The notes under the pieces are model-generated. The model saw only the letters and a program-made list of their open reading frames with translations. It was not told where the DNA came from and searched no databases. The translations under genes were made by a program, and so were the position numbers. From contig WTXD01000077.1 in the NCBI GenBank assembly GCA_022496205.1, forward strand, positions 1-64,000: 64,000 nucleotides of DNA, given 5' to 3'. The first letter of the stretch is position 1. Every line of letters begins with the position of its first letter. Positions 32,117 through 44,010 of the stretch are shown one piece after another. This DNA comes from Gloeopeniophorella convolvens (lineage: Eukaryota > Basidiomycota > Agaricomycetes > Russulales).

Positions 32117-33560
32117 ATGTTGTTCAAGGAGAAGGATGCCAGTAGTCTCAAGCTTCGCGCTCCTGGTGAGACCGGTTTATTTGCGTACACGGCGAAAGCT
32201 GACGCTACCTTCGCAAGGCCCCATGGAAAACTGGTTTATAGGGCTTCATGACCAGGAGCAATTCTACGCCGTCGGCGCGACGAGCAGAATCCACCCACCG
32301 CCTCGGACTGTATTGAGCCAGGCCGTAATATTCGCCGCATTTGGAAAGCTCATTTCCCAATATGCCGCCCTGGGAATCAGTCTCAGAGGACCATCCAAAC
32401 GCAAGCCGCGCTTTGCACGATTGCACAAGATCGACTTGATCCAAGTAGTCGGGTTTGTTCAGCTTTCCAAGGATGCGGACCGAAACGCAGTTGTGCGTGC
32501 GAATCTAGAGTCGAAGTACTCATCGCCTCTCGGGGACTTCGAAAGCACACCTCTATGGCGTGCGGTCATCTTCCTTCCTCCCTCATCATCGAACTACTCG
32601 GAGCATGGCATCGACATTACTTTCTACGTTCACCACACCATCGGCGATGGCATAGTCGCCTGCAACTTCCCTCATCTATTCGTCGAGGCTCTCAGTACTG
32701 TCGACTCCGCCTCGCGTCTCTCGGTGGAGCCGGTCGTCGATGTCCCCATTCTTCCACTGGAACCGGAACTAGAAACCCTGGTGAAATTCTCTATGAGCTT
32801 GCCGTTCGTCCTCAAGTCCTTCTGGAAGGAGTGGTTTCCCCGCAAGCGCAAGGGCCTGTGGCTCGGACCCCCCATCAAGCCTGGCCCGTTCGAGGCTGGC
32901 CACACCGATCTGGTATATTCCCTAACAACTGTCTCCGCGCTCGTCAGGGTATGCCGCGTGCACAACTCGACCGTGACATCCCTCCTCTCGGCAATCCTCG
33001 CCCGCGAGCTGCTCGCGGTACTACCCGATGCGGCATCTGTCTCTGCCATGCTCCCAGTTTCCCTTCGGCGGTTCTCCAAGTCACCTAAGAGTGCACCGGC
33101 GTTTGGCTCGTTCGTCGCGAGCGTGACGGTGGAAATGACGCGCGAGAAGTGGGGCCCGTTGTGGGACGGCGCGGCGCGTGCACATGAGATCGTCAAGACA
33201 CGGCTTGCGCGGGACGCGCGCGACTTCGACTGTGGACTGCTGCCCTTTGTGTGGGACATGCGCGAGACTCTAAGGGCGCGCCTGAAGAGCGACCACGAGG
33301 CGTCTGTCTTCATCTCCAACGTCGGCGTGGTCGACGACAGCGCGCAAGCCGGGTGGCACGTTTCGCGGACCATGTTCTCTCAGAGCGCCAACGTCCACTT
33401 CGCGCCAGTCTCGATCAGCGTGTGCACGGTGGAGGGCGGCGACATGTGCGCCTCTTTCGATTGGAGACGTGGTGCTGGCGTGTCGGACGAATTTGTGGAG
33501 AAGCTGGTGACGAGGGTGGGGGAGGCTATTGAGGAGGTCGCGCGCGAGGCAAGTAACTGA
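32117..33560 (+). CDS. Alcohol-acetyltransferase-like acyltransferase, copy 2
   Basis: Exons 32117-32165 and 32218-33560 give 463 residues. Same architecture as copy 1: short first exon MLFKEKDASSLKLRAP, HHTIGDG at the active site (preceded by DITFYV), and SNVGVVDDSAQAGWHVSRTM near the end. Differences from copies 1 and 3 are scattered, with some radical changes in the second half (for example ARDARDFDCG and KSDHEASVF). The frame is fully open, so it should be functional. Substrate unknown; its divergence suggests changed specificity or relaxed constraint. Confidence 0.85.
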
Positions 33561-35201
33561 TCACATTCGTTCTCACTAATTTTCTTTTCTTGGGTCGCGT
33601 ATCTTCGGCCATTCCACTCCTCTACTTATGGTCCCATAATCGTGTCTGTAACAATTCATGACTGACTCTACACGCATCCACATAGCCAAATCTGCCCAAT
33701 GTGCTATTGACGTCCATGATGTATGAAGAATGAAGTAAATGCACGCCACACAAGACTGCTCGCGCTGGAAAGGTTACATACACTAGAAGCCTACCAACAA
33801 TGGTCAGCAGATACGCCGCATCTTATGGAGGTTACACAGTGGCGCCTAGCCACACCCACAGCCCACCATCAGAGTAGTCATCTTCAGCACGCTTCTGGTT
33901 TGCAACCTGGGGCGGGGTGGCAGGCGCCTCGGTACCGGTGACATCTTCTTCCCTCCCCACATCATGTTGGTGGCTCATACAGCGCCGAGAGAATGTGACC
34001 GCTGGAGAGCCGGCTCCTGCGCTCCGAACTGTCCGCACTGGACATGCCATGACCTACAGAAGAAGGTTTATGCCTCAATATTGGAAAGGAGTTGGAGTCA
34101 ATTAGGGTTAGGCCATTTTATCTTGTCGGGTGTGGCATTTCATCAAAACGACAGCTTCTCGTGATGTGTGATGTCCCGCTTGGGCTCTCATGTAGAAAGA
34201 CGACGCTGCCGCCGCGTCTCTCCGTGCGACCAGTCAACAAGACGAGCTGGTCGAGGCAGCCAAATGACGACCGTTCAGTTACTTGCACCGGGCTTGCTGG
34301 GTGTCCACTGAAGGCATCGAAGAGCTGAAGCGCCGCTCTAGATCTGACAAGTGCGGCAGAGTCGGAAGGGCCTGCGTCGGCGTGCCATGGCGCAACCGAG
34401 TCCCCGCGCGCTATGGCATCGATCGGTGGCGCAGAGGTGTCGTGGTTTGAGGTGCCAAGGTCGCGCGACGTGAGTCGCGGCGGCGTTTATGCAGCGAACT
34501 ACTGACGGGGCGGGGAAACTGCCAGGCGGGTACTACGACTCAATGGCGGGGGACACGGCGGGTAACTTGAACGTGGATACAGTCGGTGTTCAATCCGATG
34601 GCCTGTAGCCTTGACCGGACGGTATTGACGCGTTCTCTTTTCGCAGACCTGCTATCGCATCCTACGTTAGCGTTTGCCACTGTCGTTTTGGACATGGTGT
34701 GGGCGTTGATCGAGCTGCGGAGGGAGTCACGACAAGCAACGCGGGAGACTCGGAACCGGAGCTTTCACGTTGGCCGCCGGGCCCATCCAAGACCAGCAAG
34801 GCCCCGATCATGGCCCGACCGATGCGGGCCGGTCGTGTGATGGAGTCTCGGACAGCGGGCCTTGGTGTAAGGTTCGATGTCTGGTTGTCTAAGTACTTGC
34901 TCTCAACTTCTGGCCTTGGAACCCCCGGCCGTCCGCGTCCTCGTCCACGGACCTGCGCACGCTGGCCTGCGCTGGCGGCGTCCGCTTGCAAGATTTAAAT
35001 GACTTCGCTAGCTTAGGCGTCGCCACTTCGATGGCCCATCGGCGCCCGGCGACACACAAATAGGTAAGTCCAGTCGACGATATTTAAAGCAGTGGCGTGT
35101 TTTGTTTACGCAGCGACGGCTCTAGTAGCGCTCGCACCCGCCGTACATTTATTTAAAGCGTCGCGGTACACGCCCCAGTGCTATAGTACTGAGCCCCGCA
35201 A
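33561..35201. other. Spacer between acyltransferase copies 2 and 3
   Basis: Contains the 3' flank repeat just after copy 2, about 1 kb with no recognisable feature, and upstream block copy 3. ATTTAAAGC occurs at about 35087 and again at about 35152, possible core promoter elements. Confidence 0.45.
34665..34870 (+). repeat. Duplicated upstream block, copy 3
   Basis: Shares GTTTGCCACTGTCGTTTTGG, GGGAGTCACGACAAGCAACG and GATGCGGGCCGGTCGTGTGA with the two other copies, in the same order and at nearly the same spacing as copy 1. Confidence 0.7.
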
Positions 35202-36645
35202 ATGTTGTTCAAGGAGAAGGATGTCAATAGTCTCAAACTTCGCGCTCCCGGTGAGACCAGTTTGGTTGCGTGCACGACGAAAGCTAACGCTACCTTCATA
35301 AGGCCCCATGGAGAGGTGGTTCATAGCGCTTCATGACCAGGAGCAATTCTACGCTGTCGGCGCGACAAGCAGAATCCACCCACCACCCACGACTATATTT
35401 AACCAGGCCGTAGTATTCGCGGCATTTGGAAAGCTCATTTCCCAACATGCCGCTCTGGGAATCAGTCTCAGAGGACCATCTGAACGCAAGCCCCGCTTTG
35501 CACGGTTGCACAAGATCGACTTGACGAAGATTGTGGAGGTTGTCCAGCTTTCCGAGGATGCAGACCGGGACGCAGTGGTGCGCGCGAATCTAGAGTCGAA
35601 GTACTCGTCGCCTCTCGGGGACTTTGAGACCACACCTCTATGGCGCGCGGTCGTCTTCCTTCCTCCCTCATCATCGAACTACTCGGAGCATGGCATCGAC
35701 ATCACTTTCTACGTCCATCACACTATCGGCGACGGCATGGCCGCCTGCAACTTCCCTCACCTGTTCCTCGGGGCTCTCAGCACTGTCGACTCAGCTTCGC
35801 ATCTCTCGGCGGAATCGATCGTGGATGTCCCTATTCTTCCACTAGAGCCGGAACTGGAGTCGCTGGTCAGCTTCTCCATGAGTTTTTTCTTCGTCCTCAA
35901 GTCCTTCTGGAAGGAGTGGTTCCCCCGCAAGCGCGAGGGTCTGTGGCTTGGGCCCCCCATCAAGCCTGGGCCGTTCCAAGCTGGCCACACCGACCTCGTA
36001 TATCCCCCAACAGCCGTTTCCACGCTCGTCGGGGCATGCCGCGCACACAACTCGACCGTCACATCTCTCCTTTCTGCAATCCTCGCCCGCGAGCTGCTCG
36101 CGGTCCTACCCGATGCGGCATCCGTCGCTGTCATGCTCCCGGTCTCCCTCCGGCGATTCTTCAAGTCACCTGAGAGCGCACCGGCGTTTGGCTCTTTCGT
36201 CGCGAGCGTGACGGAGGAAACGGCGCGCGAGACGCAGGGCCCGTTGTGGGACGGCGCGTCACACGCGCACGAGAAGGTCAAGACGCACCTCGCGCGCGGC
36301 GCGCGCGACTTCGACTGTGGACTGTTGCCCTTCGTGTGGGACATGCGCGAGATTCTGCGTGCGCACCTGAAGGGCGACCGCCAGGCGTCAGCCTCCATCT
36401 CCAACGTCGGTGTGGTCGACGGCAGCCCGCAGGGCGGGTGGCGGATCTCGCGGACCATGTTCTCCCAGAGCTCGTGCGTTTACCTCGCGCCGGTCTCGAT
36501 CAGCGTGTGCACTGTGGCGGGCGGTGACATGTGCATCTCCTTTGATTGGTCGCGTGGTGCTGGGGTGCCGGATGAGTTTGTGGAGAATCTCGCAGCGAGG
36601 GTGGGGGAAGCGATTGAGGAGGTCGTGCGAGAGGCAAGCAACTAG
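35202..36645 (+). CDS. Alcohol-acetyltransferase-like acyltransferase, copy 3
   Basis: Exons 35202-35250 and 35303-36645 give 463 residues. First exon MLFKEKDVNSLKLRAP, active-site HHTIGDG after DITFYV, and SNVGVVDGSPQGGWRISRTM near the end. It is close to both other copies; the middle (LSFSMS to WKEWFPRKREG) is nearly the same in all three. Tandem duplication is certain from the shared flanks. Likely acyl-CoA dependent, substrate unknown. Confidence 0.85.
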
Positions 36646-36977
36646 TTACATCCATTCTCACTGATTTCCTTTTCTTGGGTCAAGTATCTTTGATCATTCC
36701 ACTCCTTTACCTATCGTCGCGTAATCCTGTCTTGTGTTTCTGTCCTCAATCGACTAGACGCTCCTTTAACATTCCAGTCTGGCACCAAGATGCAGAATAT
36801 ACAGTGGCATTAAGACTACCAATAGAGCCCGATCAAGTTGTGCGAATAAACTGGTAAGAATGTAAGGATATATGGGTGATCTCTGGGGTGTCTGGCGGTA
36901 ACTAAGGTATCAATGCTACAATGAATGAAGAACAACAAGAACCAGAATGTAAAGAAAAGGAGCGACGGGGGTCGGTG
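36646..36977. other. 3' intergenic between convergent genes
   Basis: 3' flank of acyltransferase copy 3 (repeat of the sequence after copies 1 and 2) meeting the end of the minus-strand RhoGAP gene. No gene seen. Confidence 0.5.
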
Positions 36978-39900
36978 TCAAGGGTGTGCGCGGCGGTTGC
37001 GCGATCTGGACGTGCGCGGCTGTGCAGCCGCGGAGACTGCGGCGAGGCCGTGGGCGGGCACGTAGTGCGCGTCGACTTCGCCGCATTTGAGGTGCAGCAG
37101 AAGGTTGTGCACGAACGTCTGCTCGTATCTGCAGCAGGGCCCGTCAGCGCAGCGTCCCGGATGCACATGGCGTTTGGCACGTACTGGGCGTTGTTAAACA
37201 CTACCGACATCGAGTCGGACCCACAGCGCAGCAGATTGGGCGCCATCACGAGCGCGAGGTTCGCGCTCGTCATCTTCGTCGCGGTGAGCACGCGCTCGTC
37301 GAGGAACAGCTGCAGGAAGCTGATGACGAACAGCACGACGCGCCGGTTCGCCGTCGGGAGGCGCTCGACGGCCGCGCAGCACGCCTCGGCGTCGTCTGCG
37401 AACGCAATGCAGTCGTTGTACATCTCCGCGGGTACGAGCGGGTCCACGAGCTCGCGCAGCCATAGCTTGAAGAGCGATGCGGGCACGTGCGGGTCGTCAA
37501 CACCCTCGAGTGTATACGCGCCGCGGTCTAGCCGCATTTTGAGCGCAGCGACCGCCTCGGCGTCACCCGGCACACGGAAGATTCCCTCGGCTTTAGTGCC
37601 TCCGAGCGCGAGCACGCCATCAGCGAGGAAGGGGAGTATGATGGGCACCCTCTGCGTCGGGTATGTGCGCTCCTGCAGGCGGAACACAGCGTCGAGTGGC
37701 TCCCCGAACGTGGACGGGTTGAACGCTGCATCCTGCATAAAGGCTGCATTAGACACCTGCGCGGATTACATGCAACGAACTGCCATACCGACGCAGTCTC
37801 GATCTCTGCAAGGGTCGGCGGCTTGCCCCTGGGACCCTTCTTTGCGATGGCAGCCAGACGCTTGAGGCAGTGCTTGGCGATCACGTCGACGCGTCCTTCG
37901 GTGACGTTCGTGCGTTGGGAGAGGAACGCATGCAGGTACGTCTCGAAGTTCTTCGACGGCGGGAACGTCACCAACAGCACGCACAGCAGCTGCCATCCGC
38001 GGAACGCGCTCTCCCTGCGAACCCACGCACGCGCGTCAGCACTGCCGCTACGCGCACAGAGAGGCGCACACGCACGCGCTGGGGTTGCCCGTCAGCTGCT
38101 TCATGACCTGGCAGTATATCTCGTCGCGCAGCTCGCCGTGCGTGAGGCCCTCGCCGAGCAACCAGCGTGCCTCCTCGAGACGCGGCATGTTCGGGCCGGG
38201 CGCCGCGCCGCGCTCGCTATCTCCCATGAGCCGCTGCACGGCACGAAAGGTGCGCACCGCGTCCTTGTGGAGAGTACGGGTGAGGTTGAGGAGCGGCGCG
38301 GCCAGCGGACCGCGCTGCCAGGTCATCATCTGCTCGAGGGGCACCCTACGCCGGAAAATGAAGCCCGTGCGGTGTGTTGCAAAGTACTGTAGCGCGAATT
38401 CGGACTCCACGAACTGCTGGATATCCGAGGCGAGGTCCTCGGGCAAGATGCGATGCACGCTGCGTAATCGACGAGTCGTAAGTGTCGTGGCGGGGGCCGT
38501 GGCAGGGGGGACGCACCCAGTGCTGAGTGACTTTGTCGTCAGTGCGGACGAGGACAGTGGCGGTGGCGCCTGAATAAGGATCGGCGTGCGCGCTGCGCGA
38601 GTTTTTACCGGGCTGAGCTGGGCCGTTGCATCTGAAAGTATCCGTTGAATTCAGCGAGATCGTAACGAGCGCTCAGAACGCACCTGCATTCGGTACAGGC
38701 CCGCTGATCTGCTTCCCTCCAACACGCGGGCCCCTGGTTGTCGGGGTCGTCGGGGTCGTAGGAATGGGCCGCTGAGGGACCGGTGGGACGTTTTTCTTAT
38801 CAGGCCGCTGGATGGTCAGCTTCGGCTTGCCGCGCGTCGACTCCGGGGCGCTCGCGTAGCCGCTCTCCGACGAAGTCTTGCTGGTCCTGCTTATGGCTCC
38901 GGGCGAGCGCGGAGGCGTTTGTGCGAGGCGCTCTACGGCGGCATTCAGAGATTGAGGCGGCGAGCGAGTGGGCACAAATGAGCGGTGTGATGCGGTGGGC
39001 GTGGGCGGGGCGCTTGCTTCGGACCCGGGGATGGGCGGGAGTGCTGGGGCAAGACGCGACGGAGTCGAGTGGTGCGGGTCGGTCGAAAGACTCCGCCGTG
39101 CAATGGGTGGGGGGTTTGGGCTCCTTTTTGCGGATGGAATCGGACCACTAGCAGACGCTTGCAGACGACCTGGCGCCTGAATAGAGGTTCGAACCTCCTT
39201 GGTATAAGAGCGCGAACGGCGGGCAGCAGGGCGCTGATCTTGCTCGGGCGCCGGCGCCGTCGAAGTATGGTCCGCTGACGGAGAGAAGGACTTTGAGAGT
39301 CGACGACCTAGGGCGGTGTTCTAACATGTGGTGTGTTTGAAATGGTGGAGGAACGGTCATGTTGCAACACGCACCTGGAGAACTGTCAAGGGGATGACAA
39401 AACCCTCAGGCTTTTCCCAAACCGTCTCCCCAGTTTTCGTATGATAGTAATACGGGATGCCACCACGCGACTCATCCCCGATCTCCCACCATTCACCGTT
39501 GTCGTTGGGCGGTAGTCTGGACGAACGTGCGCGCCGTGAGGCGAGCGCGTCACGGGCAATCGAATTATCACGTACACAAAGTTTCCAACAGGAGGGTCCC
39601 AAGATACCTGTCCAGTTGCAGGGCACGCGAAGAAAGAAACCTGGGTCTGCGGAACACGTCAGGGGCGCGCTCAAAGGAGAAAGCAGGCCAAAACAAATTG
39701 ACCTGAGGATCTACAAGCGTTACCCAGAAATGGGATCCCCACGCTGCATCATCCTGTGAGGGTGTAGAGGATGTAGAAGTTCGAGGCTGGCGGGGGCGAA
39801 TTGGACTGCCGTTAACGTGTACCTCTGGAGTGGATCGATTCACAGGGTTGGTGGAATAGCTCCTCTCCTGTCGTGAGATCGACGAGACATCCGATGCGCG

Positions 39901-39987
39901 CGGTTTCGCGTGTCCGTTGGTATATGCAGAAGAGAAGTGTGCGTTGGATGAAAGGGAGGGACTTGACAGTGGCGGCGAGGTTGCCAT
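36978..39987 (-). CDS. Rho GTPase-activating protein: WW-WW-MyTH4-RhoGAP
   Basis: Ten exons (39987-39703, 39646-39576, 39516-39375, 39320-38684, 38631-38609, 38569-38517, 38459-38076, 38014-37789, 37732-37185, 37128-36978) give 839 residues. WW domain 1 lies around residues 80-120 (AAWGSHFWVTLVDPQTQVSF to VSWDPP). WW domain 2 lies around 125-160 (GEWWEIGDESRGGIPYYYHT to VWEKPEGF). A Pro/Ser-rich linker follows. MyTH4, about 400-605, has LPEDLASDIQQFVESEFALQ, HGELRDEIYCQVMKQLTGNP and ESAFRGWQLLCVLLVTFPPS. RhoGAP, about 615-790, has the arginine finger in GTKAEGIFRVPGD (about Arg660) and SANLALVMAPNLLR. This is the domain order of animal ARHGAP39/Vilse. It should accelerate GTP hydrolysis by a Rho-type GTPase at the cortex or cytoskeleton. 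Introns are 39 to 61 nt. Confidence 0.93.
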
Positions 39988-40553
39988 TATACTAAAACGA
40001 GCGTGTTAGAAAAGCGTGTTGGCGTTAGCGGCGACGCGAAAGCTGCATCCGGCGGTGTCTTTGAAGCGAACAAAGGGGATGGTGGTGGCGCAAGGGGGAG
40101 AGCTGGAGAACAAGAGAGGGATGGGCGGGGGGTTTCACTTCAAGCTTCACTTGAGGTATAGCTTGCGGCTGTTGGAAACCGCGTGGAGCACGTATCTTGT
40201 CCCTGGCAGTCAGTCACCGGGCCATTTACGTTTTACGAGATCATTCCCGGAAATTAAATCTCTTCCAATCCTTCGACGTCGTTCAACAAGCACTCGGCCA
40301 AGCAGAGCGGGCGTACTTCTTTTCATTTACTTGGTCGTCGGGGCTGCTCAAGGCGCGAGGAGGGCATCAGTGTAACTTAACATCTGCCTTTGCAGCAGGT
40401 TGGGCCTGCTTGAACTCGCTAGATGCGCGACTGTCGATTCTCCCAGTCATAAGTGAACAGAGAAAACTGGAAGGGCTTCTGTGGACGAGAAAGAGCTCAT
40501 ACATCGACACACGTACACTGAACAAGCACTATATAGAACATCTGAACCATCAT
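39988..40553. other. Promoter region of the RhoGAP gene
   Basis: Lies upstream of the minus-strand RhoGAP start and downstream of the BTB gene stop. No ORF of interest. Confidence 0.5.
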
Positions 40554-42195
40554 TTATGAAGGTGCCACGGCAACGGCCCTCGACCCCCTCTTCGCATTCA
40601 GCCTCGCCCACCTCTCTTTCTCCGCATCTATGAACCACTGATACGACTGTCGGCGTCCCTCGAGCTTCCGCGTCGCCATGTCCTCCCAGCCTAAATACCC
40701 AGCAACGCGGGGCATCTTCTCCCATAGAGCGAGTTGCTTCCTGCCTATAGCGCGCTCCAACTCGAGCTTGCACGGCTCACAGATCTGTCCCCCGAGCGAA
40801 TTGAGGGTGGCGGCGTTGAGGCCATCAAAGATACGCGAATCGCGCTCAGAGATGGGCGTCTTCGCAAACCTCTCGCGCCAGTCACGGAAGACGGTTGCTA
40901 CCCACTCGTGGCATTGCTGGCCGACCGGGCTCCTGCGCTCCCTGTACTGGCAGCGCCGGTCTCGTTGTAGGCCCGGTTCCCTTGCTTCCAATAACATGGG
41001 CCTCAGGATGTAATCGAGGCGTGTCTGCTTGTTGAGTAAGAGTTCGAATCTCGCGGAAAGGGCGGAATCCAGCGCCTCCAACGACAACCCCACACCTACG
41101 CTGCTGCCTCGCGCGACGGGGTACTTGCGGCCCAAGGTCTCGACAGGCTCGTTGAGCATGGTGAGTAACACCGCTGGCGTGATCTCCGGCACGTCGTACT
41201 GCTCCGCAATCAAGGTGGCGGCGAGAACAGCGGCGCACATGGGCGCGGGCGCGCAAACGACGCGATTGATCTCCCGGCGGCGCGCGAAGTTCTCCAAACG
41301 CGTGGGGAACATACCCGAAAGCATCGCTAGCGCCGCTTCACGGAAGCGCAGGCAGCAAAACTTGTCTGCGAGCTTGAAGAGGAGAAGAATGTCGTCCCAG
41401 AGGACATCGTCCTTCCCAAAATGGTCTCTGGATATGTGTGCGTCAGCGTGCTTGTCATGGTGAGGTGACGACAATGAAACGCACGGCGTATATAACAGGG
41501 TGCACATCAATGTCCATTCACTCGCCGTGTCGCCGTCATAATCCAGGGTCGCGGTGTTGTCCTCGTTGGCGCCAACCTCAGGGAGGTCTTCCATGTCTGC
41601 GAATGGTTGCATATGACGCGCAAGCACCGCACGATGCAGTCTGAACGCAACGCGGTCCCCAGCGGTGGCACCAACCTTGCGAGGCACCCGCACAACAATG
41701 TCTGAGTCGGCGAAATTCCACGCAGGATGCTGTTCAACGCCGTCCGGGGGGAGCTGGTGATGCGACATCCGCGCCCGAGCGGCTTCAACTACCTCGGGCG
41801 CTGGGAAGAAATTTGCGTCATCCTCGTCCTCCTCGGATCGGGGGCGTGCCGCATCGGAGTGGAGAGATGCCCGGATCTTCTTCTCGGCTGGGCGCTCCTC
41901 ACCTGAATACAAGGTCAATTACGCTGCTTGACATGTTATAGCTCCAGACTCACTTTCGTTCTCGCTCAGGTTGCTGCGCGTACGCTTGCGTCCAATACCA
42001 GGAGGCGAACCCCCGTTGGTGTCTACAGATACGGACGCAAGTCAACGCGGTGCTCTGCACACGCAGATATCGCGTACCAGGTATCTCTTGAACCTCCTGA
42101 GTCTCTTCTTGCTGTTGAATAACTTCATCCGTTGCCATGCAGCGCGTGCGGCGACCCGGTGCACGCTTGGTACTCTTGCGGCGTCGACCAGCCAT
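40554..42195 (-). CDS. BTB/POZ domain protein
   Basis: Exons 42195-42078, 42022-41954, 41902-41485, 41427-40554 give 492 residues. The third intron (41428-41484, 57 nt) is a multiple of three without stops and was called because removing it restores a continuous BTB core. The N terminus is strongly basic (MAGRRRKSTKRAPGRR, KRTRS), suggesting nuclear entry. The BTB/POZ domain (about residues 125-230) starts at FADSDIVVRVPRK with LHRAVLARHMQPF, then DILLLFKLADKFCCLRFREA. The C-terminal half is specific to a basidiomycete family (MLSGMFPTRLENF, GGQICEPCKLELERAIG with a CxxC). BTB proteins dimerise and often serve as Cul3 adaptors or transcription co-regulators; no DNA-binding domain is visible. 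Confidence 0.88.
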
Positions 42196-43241
42196 GTTTT
42201 CTGCGCCTCGGTAATGATGTGGTTATAGAGAGAAGTCAAGGAGTAGAATGAGCTCCCCATTGTTCGTCGACCGCAGGCTTTTGTGGAAGGGTGGCATTGG
42301 AGGACATAGGAAGCGCCGGGCCGGATACGCGCACTGAGCACACGCGTGACCGCGTCGGGAGCGGCGCTTCAAACAATCCGACTTTCCTTCGTCTTGCACA
42401 TCTAAAAACTCGCGACAATACCACCACCGCGCCCCTCTATTGGAAGTCTGAATGAGGTCACTCCACATCGAAAGAAAGATAAAGCGAATCGGAATCCTGG
42501 CTCGCATGCCAACAGGAGGCCAATTGACTAGCTGGGCTTCTTCCGAAGTAGCGGCTGGCTTCGCCGCCCTTGACTTCGCCACTCAAACTCTGGCAGCTCG
42601 TTGAAACCTTCCTGCGCGACATATCGAGAACGGAGATCTGCTTTGAATCGTCTGATTCTTCCCGTCCGGTGCCAGGGGACCTCTTGCTTGCCGCTGCGAA
42701 GGATCAAGGTGACAGACGCTGCCTCCAATATAGGGGATTTCTCTCTCCAGACTGCACTTTATCTTATTGCGAGCACTTACGATATAGCTTCTGTGTAGGC
42801 CTTTCGGTGCTGTTGGGAGGAAAAGCTGGTATGTTCTCTGATAAGAACTTTCATGGAGGCGCCACACGTGCAGATCCCGCACTCGTAGGCCGGCACGATC
42901 TGCCTGACTGCAGAGAAAACCGAACACACTGTCGATGGTACGAATGGTGGCGATTGATATGTTAACAATTGATGAAATATGAGCTTTTGACAGATCATGG
43001 TCCCTGTCGCTCCGCATGCGATAATGTCGTCTTGGCAGTGGATCCATTAACCGTGGCGCCAGAGATTCCTTGTAAGCAGCGGCGGGGAGGTGCGCCTTCT
43101 CCGGTTGTTGATACTGCTTCGTGCCGTCTGACTCTATCTTGGACAGCTGCCTCAGGGGCGGAGACGATTGGCTGGAAAACAGGCAATCCATCGCCGTAAG
43201 CTAGTTACCAGCCCTGAAAATCCTTATCCCATTACCCCACC
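42196..43241. other. Intergenic, no convincing gene
   Basis: A minus-strand frame of 202 codons (43191-42583) contains a helix-turn-helix-like stretch (DLSKAHISSIVNISIATIRT) that could be a decayed transposase start, but neighbouring sequence gives no catalytic motif and no consistent splicing. I see nothing firmer. Confidence 0.35.
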
Positions 43242-43857
43242 TCATATCCGATTCCAGGAGTCAAACATACACTCCACCAATAACTCTATGAAGGGTCGTG
43301 CACGATGACCCGTTCTCCATTCTGATGATGAACATCCATTCGCATCGTAGACGCCCAGTCCTTCACACATACAGAAGAATTGCCGGTGGCCCACGTCCAC
43401 TAGAACCCCGAGATGTCCCACGCGCAGCGGCCTGAGGTACGAGCTCAGCAGCCATAGCGCTTCGCACAACCCACGCGCCGCACCAGCGGACGCATCGTAC
43501 TCACTTCCCAATCCAAGGCGACCCGCCAACACCGGCCATCCTCCGGGCGTCTTCTCAGGGCGGTCTTCTGTCCTCACAAGGTGACGGCTGACGATGCACG
43601 GGAGATCGCGAAAACGCCCGGCCCGACCTCCTTGCGCCCCTGTCGATGAATCAGGCTTCGCCTGACTTCGCTCTCTCTTGAAGGAACAGCTGCGACTGAA
43701 ATAGAGGCCCAAGTATCCCACGCGCAGCCTTCAGGGCTAGCGCCCGTGAACGTGCCCTCCGCAATGCTACAGTAACGAGCGCCGGAGTCGCGGGGACACC
43801 CAAAGCCCGCTGGCCACCCACACCATTGTCACCCGGCGCCGTGCCCGCAAACCCCAC
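43242..43857 (-). CDS. Possible hypothetical protein, minus strand
   Basis: Two overlapping open frames, 43857-43651 and 43721-43242, have coding-like composition, for example ALWLLSSYLRPLRVGHLGVL and VDVGHRQFFCMCEGLGVYDA, with a possible intron between them that I could not place. No domain recognised. It would be divergent from the DUF6593-like gene. Start, splice and end are all uncertain. Confidence 0.3.
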
Positions 43858-44010
43858 AATCGCCGCCCCGGCTGTACTGGGCCCTCGGCCGCAGCGAGCA
43901 CCGGCCGCGCGCGAGCACCCGCCGCCGCCGCAGGGTGTGAACGGCGCCGTACTTATAGACCGTTATGTAACGCTGGCGTGCGCACGCAACGCACCTTCGC
44001 TCCTGCACTG

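Noticed and set aside
39181..39200. GAGGTTCGAACCTC as a tRNA T arm
   Set aside because: It is a palindrome inside a RhoGAP coding exon and no acceptor or anticodon stem surrounds it.
42583..43191. Transposase helix-turn-helix relic on the minus strand
   Set aside because: Only one helix-turn-helix-like stretch is visible, with no catalytic acidic triad and no terminal repeats.
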